A stretch of DNA of 11,243 nucleotides from assembly GCA_964564785.1 (NCBI GenBank), contig CAZMCT010000124.1, positions 1 through 11,243 of the forward strand, in the 5' to 3' direction. The notes beneath the pieces were generated by a model. It made no database searches. It saw nothing but the letters and a program-made list of their open reading frames with translations, and was not told the DNA's origin. The translations under genes and the position numbers were made by a program. Origin of the DNA: CAZMCT01 sp964564785 (GTDB lineage: Bacteria; Planctomycetota; Phycisphaerae; UBA1845; Fen-1342). Positions 1-7,531 of this stretch are shown piece by piece (the stretch's first letter is position 1; each line of letters starts with the position of its first letter).

Positions 1-352
1 CGCCCGCGCGCTGGAGCGCGCCGGCTGCACCATTCACCGCGTGCCGCTGGCGCGCCGGCGCGCTGCGGGCGGGCCGCGTGTATCGCTCGCGGCGGTGCTG
101 GACGAACTGGGCCGGCACGAGATGACGAACGTGCTGGTTGAGGGCGGCGGGGCCGTACTGGGCGAGTTCTTCGACCGTCGCCTGGCGGACGAGCTGCACA
201 TCTACGTCGCGCCGCTGCTGATCGGTGGACGTGCAGCGCCGGGACCGCTCACGGGAACCGGTCCCGCGCGCGTCGCGGACGCGGTGCGACTTTCCGAGGT
301 CGAGCTGCGGGGCATGGGGGACGGCGTGCTCGTCCGCGCGCTGCTCACATAG
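1..352 (+). CDS. ribD: RibD C-terminal reductase domain, 5'-truncated
   Basis: This is the last ~116 codons of a gene that enters from the left edge in frame 2; the GTG at 41 is internal, not the start. The visible part matches the RibD C-terminal (pyrimidine reductase, DHFR-like) domain. It shows the NVLVEGGG nucleotide-binding stretch, then FFDRRLADELHIYVAPLLIGG (split here as FFDRRLADEL and HIYVAPLLIGG), and the terminal GDGVLVRALLT strand. In riboflavin synthesis this domain reduces the ribosylamino-pyrimidine to its ribityl form with NADPH, in the cytoplasm. Whether the N-terminal deaminase domain is fused cannot be seen, so a stand-alone RibD_C-type reductase is possible. The gene ends with TAG nine bases before the convergent transporter stop. 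Confidence 0.85.
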   Translation, partial: ARALERAGCTIHRVPLARRRAAGGPRVSLAAVLDELGRHEMTNVLVEGGGAVLGEFFDRRLADELHIYVAPLLIGGRAAPGPLTGTGPARVADAVRLSEVELRGMGDGVLVRALLT

Positions 353-361
353 ACGCGTTTC

Positions 362-2005
362 CTACCCCAGCAGGCGGAGCACGAGGAAGATCAGCGGGGC
401 GAAGAGAATCTTCGAGATCAGCGCCACCGGGTACACGCTCGCGAAGCCCACCGCGCTCGCCTCCGCATCCGCGAGCTTGCCGGCGGCCGCCAGCCCGGGC
501 GGGTTGGTCATGCAGGCCGCCAGCGCGCCGGCCCCATACAGCAGGTTCCAGCGCAACAGCGCGAACATCAGCAGCGTCGCCGCGGCCACAGTCATCACCG
601 TCACACCCGCGCCGGCCAGCAGCAGTTGCGGCCCAGACTCGCGCAGGATCGGCACGAACTTCTGCCCGGCGCCCGCCCCCGCGCCCGCCAGGAAGATCAC
701 CAGCCCCAGCTCGCGCGCGAACTGCTTCACCGCGTGCGGCACGTACACGCGCACCGGCCCGTTCGTACCCCAGCGCCCCAGCAGCAACCCCACCAGGAAC
801 ACGCCGCCGCCGACGCCGAGTTGCACGTGCAGCCCGCCGGGCGCCGGCAGTGGGATCAGGCCCAGCAGCGCCCCCGCCGCGATCCCGGCCGCGAACGGCA
901 CCAGGCTCGTCTCGTACAGGCGCCGCTCCTCGCGCCCGATCGCCTCGGCCACCTGCCCGATCGCGCTGCGCGGTCCGACCACCCGCAGCACGTCCCCCGG
1001 TTCGAGCCGCAGGTCGCCGCGGGGCGTGAACTCCACCGCGTCGCGCCGCACGCGCGTCACCACCACCCCGAACCGCTCCCACACCCCGATCTCGCGTAGC
1101 GACCGCCCGATCACCTCGCGCCGCGAGACCGCCAATTGCTCGCTCGTCACATTCCCCGTCGGGTCGTACATCGACTCGACCACCACGTCGCCCAGCAGCG
1201 CCTCCAGCTTCGCCAGCTCCTGCGGCACCCCCACCGCCATCACCACGTCACCCAGGTGCAGCGTCGTGTCCGGCCGGGCCGGCCCGATCCGCCCCTCGTG
1301 CTTGACCCGGCAGATCACGGCCTGGCTCACATGCAGCGATTGCAGCTCCTCGATCGTACGGCCCGCACAGTTCGGGTTCGTGATGCGGAAGTCGCATTGT
1401 TCGAGCGGCGGGTATTTCGCGGCCTCCGCCGCCCGGTACCGCTCCGCCGCGTCAGCCGCCGGCGTCCGCAGCAGCCGCGGCAGGAGCTGGATCAGCACGA
1501 CCACGGCCACCACGCTGAACGGGTACGCCGCACCGTAGCCGACCGAGGCGACGCTGGTGTCTTCGGGCATCACGCGCCGCACGGCGTCCAGAGCGGCCGC
1601 CAAGGCAGGCGTGCAGGTCGTTGCCCCGCAGTACAGACCCGCCGCCAGGTGCGCCGGCAGCGCCAGGGCCAGCGCCAGTCCGACCGTCGCGGCTGCGCCG
1701 GCCAGCGTCGAACCGGCGCCGACCGTCACGAACGCGAGCCCGCGCTTGCGGAACATGTCGAAGAACCGCGGCCCGGCCTGGAGCCCGACGGCGTAGACGA
1801 ACAGCACCAGCCCCAGCTCCGTCAGCTCGTGCGGCAGCGCCCAAGGCCAGCCCAGCGTGTGCAACAAGACCCCCACGCCGAGGGCCACGAAGAATACGCC
1901 GGCCGCGTCGAGCGAAACGCCCCGCACCCGCAGCGCGCCCAGCAGCGTGCCCACGGCGATCACCGTGAACAACATCAGGAACGGGCTGTCCAGCAGCGCT
2001 TCCAC
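362..2005 (-). CDS. AspT/YidE-type transporter with two RCK_C domains
   Basis: This is a 547-residue inner-membrane protein with the aspartate-alanine exchanger (AAE/AspT) architecture. Hydrophobic helices occupy about residues 7-175, two soluble TrkA-C (RCK_C) domains lie at about 203-275 and 285-360, and a second membrane block runs from about 365 to 546. The halves repeat the family signatures: GATTCTPAL (127-135) with GYGAAYP (156-162), and ACMTNPPGL (497-505) with GFASVYP (520-526). About 545 residues is the usual length. The family exchanges carboxylates or amino acids; the substrate cannot be read here. The open frame runs back to 2287 without a stop, but that extension is Arg/Gly/Pro-rich and overlaps the divergent gene. 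I chose the GTG at 2005, which has GAGGG five bases upstream and directly precedes the first helix. Family call strong, start fairly strong. Confidence 0.85.
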   Translation of the reverse strand: MEALLDSPFLMLFTVIAVGTLLGALRVRGVSLDAAGVFFVALGVGVLLHTLGWPWALPHELTELGLVLFVYAVGLQAGPRFFDMFRKRGLAFVTVGAGSTLAGAAATVGLALALALPAHLAAGLYCGATTCTPALAAALDAVRRVMPEDTSVASVGYGAAYPFSVVAVVVLIQLLPRLLRTPAADAAERYRAAEAAKYPPLEQCDFRITNPNCAGRTIEELQSLHVSQAVICRVKHEGRIGPARPDTTLHLGDVVMAVGVPQELAKLEALLGDVVVESMYDPTGNVTSEQLAVSRREVIGRSLREIGVWERFGVVVTRVRRDAVEFTPRGDLRLEPGDVLRVVGPRSAIGQVAEAIGREERRLYETSLVPFAAGIAAGALLGLIPLPAPGGLHVQLGVGGGVFLVGLLLGRWGTNGPVRVYVPHAVKQFARELGLVIFLAGAGAGAGQKFVPILRESGPQLLLAGAGVTVMTVAAATLLMFALLRWNLLYGAGALAACMTNPPGLAAAGKLADAEASAVGFASVYPVALISKILFAPLIFLVLRLLG

Positions 2006-2010
2006 TCGGG

Positions 2011-2015
2011 CCCTC
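2011..2015 (-). promoter_or_regulatory. Ribosome binding site fixing the transporter start
   Basis: GAGGG on the minus strand lies five bases upstream of the GTG at 2005. It supports this start over upstream in-frame starts that would add a long non-membrane extension. Confidence 0.5.
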
Positions 2016-2147
2016 GATCGCGCGACTTCGCCCGCGCGGGCCGCCCATCCTAATCCGCCTCGCACACGCCAGCGAGCCCCGCCCACGGGCTCAATCGACG
2101 CGGGCGGATTTCTTGCCCCCAATGCCCCCCTCGCGCCCGGACGCACC

Positions 2148-2176
2148 TCGGCAGGCAGCATTCCACCCGCAATAAT
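2148..2176 (+). promoter_or_regulatory. Candidate sigma70-type promoter for the small exported protein
   Basis: TCGGCA (2148-2153, four of six matches to TTGACA) and AATAAT (2171-2176, five of six to TATAAT) are separated by 17 bases in the 248-base gap between the divergent genes. The predicted transcript starts near 2183, leaving a leader of about 70 bases before the ATG at 2254. An AT-rich hexamer stands out in this GC-rich DNA. The call is by eye only. Confidence 0.4.
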
Positions 2177-2253
2177 CCCGCCCGCGACGCGTTTGATCCT
2201 GTGCAGCGCCGGGCGTTCCGGTCTGCAACCAGTAACCAAACAGGAGACCGTGC

Positions 2254-2706
2254 ATGAACCTTCCCCACTCTCGCCATGCGCTCGCATTGCTGTGTGGACT
2301 GGCGCTGCTGCCCGTCCTGGCCGGGGCCACCGATCCGCCCGATCCTCAGCAGGTCGCTGATCGCGCCATCACGCGCATCGAGAACCTCGCCGACCGCGCC
2401 GTGCAAGCCATGGCCGAGCGCGCCGACGAGGCCGCGGCCGCCATCGACGAGTTGCAGGCCGCCGGCCACGAAGAGGCCGCCCGCCGCCTCGCCGAACGCA
2501 GCATCCGCGGCGTGCAGCATATCGCACGTCGCGCGATTCTCGAGATCGAGCATACCGCGCTCGTGGCAGTGCGGGTGCTCGAGCAATTGCAAGCCCCGGA
2601 GGAGCTGATGCAGTCGGTGCGCGAAGCGGCCGAAGCGGCCGTCGCCGCTGTGCGGACCGGCCGGACCGAGGCCGTTGCGGTCATTCGTGCTGCGCTGGAC
2701 GGGTGA
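2254..2706 (+). CDS. Small exported Ala/Glu/Arg-rich helical protein, unknown function
   Basis: A 150-residue protein I do not recognise. Residues 1-25 form a classical signal peptide (hydrophobic ALALLCGLALLPVLAG, cleavage probably after the AGA at 23-25). C14 does not sit in a lipobox, so it is probably a soluble periplasmic or secreted protein. The rest (about 30-148) is almost all Ala, Glu, Arg, Ile and Val in a heptad-like spacing with a single Pro (P115), predicting long amphipathic helices or a coiled coil. The ATG has AGGAG (2242-2246) seven bases upstream and a candidate promoter further up. It is divergent from the transporter, and its message probably ends at the hairpin at 2794-2829. 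A 237-codon antisense frame covers it but has no such signals. Confidence 0.75.
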   Translation: MNLPHSRHALALLCGLALLPVLAGATDPPDPQQVADRAITRIENLADRAVQAMAERADEAAAAIDELQAAGHEEAARRLAERSIRGVQHIARRAILEIEHTALVAVRVLEQLQAPEELMQSVREAAEAAVAAVRTGRTEAVAVIRAALDG

Positions 2707-2793
2707 CGCAGGGGCGGCGGCATCCGTTAGGGCTCCCGACGCCGACCGGCTGCGGCCCAGCACTGTAAACGGATCGCGGCGTCATGTGTGGCC

Positions 2794-2829
2794 GGCCCCC
2801 GCATCCCCAACCGGGCGGATGCGGGGGCC
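2794..2829. terminator. 13-bp perfect hairpin between convergent genes
   Basis: GGCCCCCGCATCC (2794-2806) and its exact complement GGATGCGGGGGCC (2817-2829) flank a ten-base loop. The hairpin lies between the stop of the plus-strand small gene (2706) and the stop of the minus-strand peptidase (2889), so it could end transcription from both sides. No T-run follows on either strand, so it is not a textbook intrinsic terminator. The rest of the 182-base gap shows only a weak seven-base inverted pair (ATCCGTT at 2722, AACGGAT at 2768). Confidence 0.6.
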
Positions 2830-2888
2830 AAGCTGCGCATCGCCGGATCGCTCGCTCGGTGCGACCTCGCGGCTCGGGGAATGGCGTA

Positions 2889-4862
2889 TTACTGCGTCAG
2901 CAGCGCGACGAACGGGTTGATGTCGCCGAAGCCGACCTGCCCGTCACCGTTGATGTCGCCGCGGCTGACCGAGCAATCGGGGTATTCCAGCGCGTATGCG
3001 GCCGGGTCGCTCAGCGCCAGCACGAACGCGTTGATGTCCGCGAAACCGACCTGCCCGTCGCAGTTCAGGTCACCGTTCGGCCCGCCGCCCTCGCAACCCA
3101 GCCTCACGATGCGCACGGCGTCCACGCCCGCCTCGGTGATTGAGTTGCTGGGGTTGTCGCTGACGCTGAAGCGCAGGCGGACCGCGGCCGACGGCGTCGT
3201 GTAGTCATTCAGCGTGAATGTCTGCGGGTGCCAACCCGGTGCGTGCGCGGCTTCTTCCACCAGCGTGTAGGTGATCCCGCCGTTGTTCGACACCTCGACC
3301 CGCAGCCGGTCCCCGTCCTCGTTATTGTTGAAGAACCAGCGGCTGTACGTCAGCCGGTAGTATTCGCCGGCCGACAGATCCAGCAGCGGCGAGATCAGCC
3401 GCGTGGGGCCGCCGTCCACGTCACTGTCGCCGGGCGCGTTGCCGGTCAGGTAGCAGCAGCCCGAGCCGTCCGCGTCAGTCGTCGGGTCCCCGCGGGTGCC
3501 GTCGCCGGCCGGCACGCCCCGCTCCCACGCCCCGGCAAGCAAATTCTGGTTGATGACCGTCCAGCCCGTGTCCACCTCGAAGTCCGTGGACAGGACCGGC
3601 AGTTCGCTGGTCCGCGCGAGCGCGGCCCAGGAGTGCGCCGGGGCATCGAGCGGGTCGCTCACGCGGCCGACCGTTGCTTCCAAGGCGCTGACGTACCATT
3701 GGATCTGCTGCATGCACGCCAGGGCCGGCAGCGTGGCCAGATACGCACCGGGGGCCAACTGCGTCAGCGCTGCGGTCTGCCAGGCCCCGCCGTCAATCGC
3801 GTAGTGCAGCAGGCCGGAGTTCTCCACCACCACGCCGTCGTAGCGCCCGGTGATGTCAACCCTCACCGTGCGCGGCACGCCGGTGTCGAGCACCTGCGGC
3901 CGACCGTCCGGATACGCGAACGCCAGGCTCGGCGGCAGCCCGGGATAGTCGACCCAGAGCGCGGCGTACCCGATCAGGCAGCAGCCGTAGGCGATCCGCA
4001 TGTAGCCGTCCTCGCCCCAACCCGCGCCCCACGAGTTCTTCATGAACCAGACCCCCTCGGGCCCCTGGCTGTCATCCCACCCGACCAGTGTCACGGCGTG
4101 GTTGATCTCGCTGTTGTCGCAACTGTTGAACACCCCGCCGTTGTACGCCATGAACGCCCCGCTCGCGTTGACGCACACGCTGATCGGCCCGTGGTCGTAG
4201 ATGGCCTGCTTGAGCTGCGCCACGCTCGGCACGCCCCACTGCGGCCCGATGTACGCCCAATCCGTCAGGCAGTAGGGGTGGTCATAGGGGCAGCCGCAGG
4301 CGCCGTCCACACCCAGGTACGGGAAGCTCGATTCAAGCACCGCCCCGTACCCCTGGCAGTAGTCCCGGTGCACGCCGTCACAGTGCAGGAACTGGACCGC
4401 GGTGCCCGGCCATTCGCCCGAGCAGCCGCCCAGCCCGCAGCAGCTCACCAGCCACTGCTCCGACAGGTCCACCAGCGCCGCGTCCTCCAGAAAGATGTTC
4501 GACTCCACCGGCGCGATCACCGAGAACGCCCAGCAGCTCCCGCACGCGCCCTGATTGCGCACGCCGGTCACCGCCCCGTAGTCCCGCCAGTCGAAATACG
4601 ACGGCAGGTCACGCCGCGGCTGTGAATCATCGAACCGCCCGTGCCACCGCCAGTCCGGCGGCTCCACCACGCCGCAGAGCTGCTCGATCGGCCGCCGCGT
4701 CGCGTCGTTCTCGCCGACCGTGAACGTCCAGCCCTCGCGCCGCCCCCGCTCCCGGAGCGCCGCGATATCCTCCGGCGTGAGCTGCCCCACCGCCGCGGGC
4801 GTCACCCACGCGACCAGCAGGAGCCCGACACCGCCACCGATCAGCAGCACACGTGCGTTCAT
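2889..4862 (-). CDS. Secreted papain-family (C1A) cysteine peptidase with dockerin-like tail
   Basis: A 657-residue secreted protein. A signal peptide (1-26) is followed by a short leader (27-85, with WTFTVGENDATRRP, typical of bacterial C1A enzymes). The papain domain is at about 87-310: oxyanion Gln104 and nucleophile Cys110 in NQGACGSCWAFS, His255 in NHAVTLVGWDD, and Asn276 in KNSWGAGWGEDGY. All catalytic residues are present, and many extra cysteines suggest disulfides outside the cell. Next come a beta-sandwich-like region (about 314-415), a GAWERGVPAGDGTRGDPT adhesion-type module (427-590), and a dockerin-like pair of calcium loops (D598-D609 and D636-D647) ending FVALLTQ. The ATG at 4862 has AAGGAG ten bases upstream. 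It lies 83 bases behind a second peptidase that shares its C-terminal half, so co-transcription is likely. Specificity unknown. Confidence 0.9.
   Translation of the reverse strand: MNARVLLIGGGVGLLLVAWVTPAAVGQLTPEDIAALRERGRREGWTFTVGENDATRRPIEQLCGVVEPPDWRWHGRFDDSQPRRDLPSYFDWRDYGAVTGVRNQGACGSCWAFSVIAPVESNIFLEDAALVDLSEQWLVSCCGLGGCSGEWPGTAVQFLHCDGVHRDYCQGYGAVLESSFPYLGVDGACGCPYDHPYCLTDWAYIGPQWGVPSVAQLKQAIYDHGPISVCVNASGAFMAYNGGVFNSCDNSEINHAVTLVGWDDSQGPEGVWFMKNSWGAGWGEDGYMRIAYGCCLIGYAALWVDYPGLPPSLAFAYPDGRPQVLDTGVPRTVRVDITGRYDGVVVENSGLLHYAIDGGAWQTAALTQLAPGAYLATLPALACMQQIQWYVSALEATVGRVSDPLDAPAHSWAALARTSELPVLSTDFEVDTGWTVINQNLLAGAWERGVPAGDGTRGDPTTDADGSGCCYLTGNAPGDSDVDGGPTRLISPLLDLSAGEYYRLTYSRWFFNNNEDGDRLRVEVSNNGGITYTLVEEAAHAPGWHPQTFTLNDYTTPSAAVRLRFSVSDNPSNSITEAGVDAVRIVRLGCEGGGPNGDLNCDGQVGFADINAFVLALSDPAAYALEYPDCSVSRGDINGDGQVGFGDINPFVALLTQ
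2895..2931. repeat. Copy 1 of a 37-bp exact repeat (dockerin-like tail)
   Basis: These 37 bases recur without mismatch at 4952-4988. They encode the final DINPFVALLT part of both peptidases. They are the best conserved piece of a longer, diverged duplicated block (2889-3584 against 4946-5638). Confidence 0.9.
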
Positions 4863-4882
4863 GAACTGTCTGCTCCTTCACC

Positions 4883-4901
4883 GCCGCGACACCGTCGCGG
4901 C
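4883..4901. promoter_or_regulatory. 8-bp hairpin upstream of the papain-family gene
   Basis: GCCGCGAC (4883-4890) and GTCGCGGC (4894-4901) form a perfect stem with a three-base loop. It stands just upstream of the ribosome binding site (4873-4878) of the papain-family gene. It could be an intercistronic stabiliser, an attenuator, or simple GC-rich chance pairing. Confidence 0.35.
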
Positions 4902-4923
4902 TCCCGTCGGTTGGATGCGTTTT

Positions 4924-4939
4924 GGCCGCCGCAGCGGCC
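4924..4939 (-). terminator. Short hairpin after the lectin-domain peptidase gene
   Basis: GGCCGC and GCGGCC (6-bp stem, loop CGCA) begin six bases beyond the TGA of the upstream peptidase (4946-4948). No T-run follows on the minus strand. It may be a weak terminator or processing hairpin between the two peptidase genes. Confidence 0.3.
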
Positions 4940-4945
4940 GGAACG

Positions 4946-7333
4946 TCACTCCGTCAGCAGCGCGACGAACGGGTTGATGTCGCCGAAGTCCAGCACACCG
5001 TCGACGTTGATGTCGCGGTTGACCAGCGGGCAACCCGGATATTGCGCCGCGTAGCTTTCCGGCGCGCTCAGCGCCAGGACGAAGGCGTTGATGTCGCCGA
5101 AGCCGACGCTGCCGTCGCAGTTCACGTCACCGCGCCCGTCCGGCAAGGTGCACTCCAGGGCCCGGATCACGAAGGCGTCCACCCCCGCCTCGGTGATCGA
5201 GTTGCTCGGGTTGTCGCTGGTCGTGAAGCGTACGCGGACCTGCGCCCCGGGCGTGACGTAGTCGTTGACGTTCCAGGAGCGGGTCGACCAGCCCGCGCCG
5301 TGCTCGACCGTCTCCACCGGCGCGTACGTTATGCCGTTGTTGCCCGACACTTCGACGGTCAGCACGTCTTCGCGGGTGTTGCAGGTGAACCAGCGCGCGT
5401 ACGACACCTGGTAGATCCGCCCGTCGGACATGTCGAGCGTGGGCGAGATCAGACGGGTCGGCCCGCCGTCCACGTCGTTGTCGCCTCCGGCGCGACCGGT
5501 CACGAAGCACGAGCCCGACCCGTCATAATCCACCGTCGGATCGCCGCGCGTGCCATCGCCGGCCGGCACTCCCCGTTCCCACGCCCCGGTGATCAGGTTC
5601 ACACTCTGGACCGACCAGCCCAGGTCGCTCTCGAAGTCGTCCGCGAGCACCACTCCCAGCTCGCCCGGCGTCGCCGTCCACACCTCGTTCGGCGCCCCCG
5701 CCGGGCTCACCACCACCGCCCCCCCATCACCCACCGCGCTGAAGTAGTACTCCGGCACGTCGCCACAGGTCACGTACGGCAGCACGGCCCGGAACCGACC
5801 CTCCCCCAGCGGCGTCAGCGGCCACGTCCCGAACTCTCCGCCACCCGTACGGAAATGCAGCGCCGGAGTGCCCGCTACCAGGTTCTCCATCACGCTCACG
5901 ATCTCCACCTCGACCGGCGTGCACGTCCCGGGCGCGATGAACTCGGGCAAGCCCGCCGGAAACGTGATCCGCAGCGGCACATAGTTCACCGCCAGCGCTT
6001 TCAGGCAGAAATTCGCCGTCGCGTTTACCTCCGTCAGGTCCTGCCATTCGCCCCCGTCCCAGAAGTAGCTCTGCCCCGCGGCCGCGGCCGATTCCACCCA
6101 GACCCGCCCCGACGCGCCCAGCAGCACCGGAATGTCCGAGCTGCGGTCGAAGGCGTGGCCTCCGACCGACAATTCCACGTACACGTAGAAGTCGTCACCC
6201 GGCTGAAAACGCTGCGGCACGGGGAGATCGAAGGTGTGATAGCCACGATGCGCGACCACCGCGGTCTGCTCGCACCGAAGATCGAGCAACGCCCCGCCCT
6301 CGAACCGGTCGTAGATCCGCACCGTGCAGGCCACGTCTTCCGCGGCGGTGTAGAACCCCACCGCCTGCACGACGTGGTCGCCGTCGGCCACGAAGCGGTT
6401 GAACGCGGCGGCCGCACCGGCCAGCGTGTCGCGCCAGCCGTGATAGTCGTGGCTGTAGATGCGGTCGTAGCTCAGCGGCTCAACCCCCTGGAACGAGACG
6501 GCGCCCATCTCGGGGTGCTGTCCCGCGCACTTGTCGTAGTACGAGATCCAGAAGTAACCGGCCAGACCCCAGCCGGCGCCCCAACTGTTCTTGCACAGCC
6601 ACGCGCCCGGCCACGGCGCCTGCGTCACTTTGTTGTCGTTCCAGCCGATGATCGCCACCGCGTGGTTCGGCGGATCCGGGTTGCCCGGCGGCTGGTAATG
6701 GCAGTAGTCCCCCCACATGAAGGCGTCGTTGTACGACAGCGCCGTCCCAACCACGCCGTGCTGCATCACCGCGTTCTTGATGGTGTCGATGTTCGCCAGG
6801 TCGCCGCCCGCCACGTACCACTCGATGTCCCGCACGTAATAGCGATGAAACTCCGGCGTCAGCCGCGGGGGCGGCGTCTGATAAGACTGGCCGTCCTCCT
6901 CGCGCACCGCGCCCTCGCCGCGCGTCAGGTACGCGGCCGACACGAGGTAGTCCCCGCCCATGTGCACTTCCAGACCGCCCCCCGTGGGCGGGCTGGTGTC
7001 GTCGTTGTTGAACTGATTAAAGCCGTTCCACCAGTCCAGATGATACTCGGCCAGGTCGGGCTCCCCCCACTCGCCGGCCGCCTCCCACACTCCGCTCAAC
7101 AGCAGGTTCCCCTCGATGGCCGCCATGGCGCCATGCGTCCAGCATGTGCCGCCGAGCTGGCTCTTCACGGAAGTGACGTAGTTCTGGCCGTTGTAGTTCC
7201 GCAGGTCGAACGTCGGCGGCGGGTCGGCCGCCGCCAGCGCCGCCCAGGCCAGCGCCCCGAACACGGCCGCAAACCCGCCGCCGCCGCGAGGGGTTGGCGT
7301 GATTTCCACATCCTTCGCGCACTGCGCCGGCAC
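4946..7333 (-). CDS. Secreted C1 cysteine peptidase with lectin-like domain and dockerin-like tail
   Basis: A 795-residue secreted protein. A signal peptide ends near residue 36 (ALAAADPPP). There is almost no propeptide before the C1 catalytic domain (about 40-275): Gln59 and Cys64 in SQLGGTCWTHGAMAAIEG, His224 in NHAVAIIGWND, and Asn249 in KNSWGAGWG. Residues about 286-449 (EPLSYDRIY... AVGFYTA... FCLKALAVN) resemble the lectin-like domain that follows C1 domains in some bacterial and archaeal peptidases. From about 455 it repeats the neighbouring peptidase: beta-sandwich region, adhesion-type module (566-728) and dockerin-like loops (D736-D747, D774-D785). The start is uncertain: GTG at 7333 has a poor ribosome site, and the GTG at 7309 has AAGGA too close. 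It is probably first in a two-gene unit behind the promoter at 7445-7473. Substrate unknown. Confidence 0.87.
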   Translation of the reverse strand: MPAQCAKDVEITPTPRGGGGFAAVFGALAWAALAAADPPPTFDLRNYNGQNYVTSVKSQLGGTCWTHGAMAAIEGNLLLSGVWEAAGEWGEPDLAEYHLDWWNGFNQFNNDDTSPPTGGGLEVHMGGDYLVSAAYLTRGEGAVREEDGQSYQTPPPRLTPEFHRYYVRDIEWYVAGGDLANIDTIKNAVMQHGVVGTALSYNDAFMWGDYCHYQPPGNPDPPNHAVAIIGWNDNKVTQAPWPGAWLCKNSWGAGWGLAGYFWISYYDKCAGQHPEMGAVSFQGVEPLSYDRIYSHDYHGWRDTLAGAAAAFNRFVADGDHVVQAVGFYTAAEDVACTVRIYDRFEGGALLDLRCEQTAVVAHRGYHTFDLPVPQRFQPGDDFYVYVELSVGGHAFDRSSDIPVLLGASGRVWVESAAAAGQSYFWDGGEWQDLTEVNATANFCLKALAVNYVPLRITFPAGLPEFIAPGTCTPVEVEIVSVMENLVAGTPALHFRTGGGEFGTWPLTPLGEGRFRAVLPYVTCGDVPEYYFSAVGDGGAVVVSPAGAPNEVWTATPGELGVVLADDFESDLGWSVQSVNLITGAWERGVPAGDGTRGDPTVDYDGSGSCFVTGRAGGDNDVDGGPTRLISPTLDMSDGRIYQVSYARWFTCNTREDVLTVEVSGNNGITYAPVETVEHGAGWSTRSWNVNDYVTPGAQVRVRFTTSDNPSNSITEAGVDAFVIRALECTLPDGRGDVNCDGSVGFGDINAFVLALSAPESYAAQYPGCPLVNRDINVDGVLDFGDINPFVALLTE
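4952..4988. repeat. Copy 2 of a 37-bp exact repeat (dockerin-like tail)
   Basis: Identical to 2895-2931 in the same orientation, 2057 bases apart. It encodes the last calcium-loop helix of the lectin-domain peptidase. A direct repeat this close could support unequal crossover or gene conversion between the two genes. Confidence 0.9.
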
Positions 7334-7444
7334 CGGGCGGCTCGCTCAACCCGGTGCCCCTAGCGCTACCGCGGCCCGGCGCGCGACACCCCTCCCCCTC
7401 GGCGCCAGCCGCCGGCCCGCGCCCGGACTGCGATTCCAATGGCT

Positions 7445-7473
7445 ATCATGCCGGACCGCCGCTCAGGTTACAA
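7445..7473 (-). promoter_or_regulatory. Candidate sigma70-type promoter for the peptidase pair
   Basis: On the minus strand TTGTAA (7473-7468, four of six to TTGACA) and CATGAT (7450-7445, four of six to TATAAT) are separated by 17 bases. They lie in the relatively AT-rich part of the 260-base gap before the lectin-domain peptidase. This predicts a start near 7438 and a leader of about 105 bases. The gap otherwise holds a GC palindrome CCGGCCGGCCGG (7494-7505) and the inverted repeat at 7532-7552; no gene is visible in it. Confidence 0.35.
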
Positions 7474-7531
7474 GGATTTCTTGATCCTGAGAGCCGGCCG
7501 GCCGGGGTCCGCGCAGGGACGTTCAATCATT

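Noticed and set aside
225..1538. 437-codon plus-strand frame opposite the transporter
   Set aside because: Ser/Thr/Pro/Arg-rich low-complexity translation; the minus strand has clear transporter helices and RCK_C domains.
2006..2287. N-terminal extension of the transporter frame to 2287
   Set aside because: It lacks membrane helices, is Arg/Gly-rich, overlaps the divergent small gene, and a good ribosome site precedes the GTG at 2005.
2050..2763. 237-codon minus-strand frame over the small exported protein
   Set aside because: No signal peptide, ribosome site or domain, whereas the plus-strand gene has all start signals.
4922..7363. 813-codon open frame on the plus strand opposite the lectin-domain peptidase
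   Set aside because: It is Arg/His/Val-rich with no domain or signal, and the opposite strand encodes a complete C1 peptidase. It is a shadow frame caused by high GC at third positions; the same holds for 3228-4625.
7464..7470. TCAGGTTA near the peptidase promoter as a DtxR operator
   Set aside because: Only one half-site resembles TTAGGTTAG; the inverted partner is missing, so I do not claim an operator.
7494..7505. CCGGCCGGCCGG palindrome as a terminator
   Set aside because: It is a simple CCGG repeat without room for a loop and without a T-run; chance in GC-rich DNA is likely.
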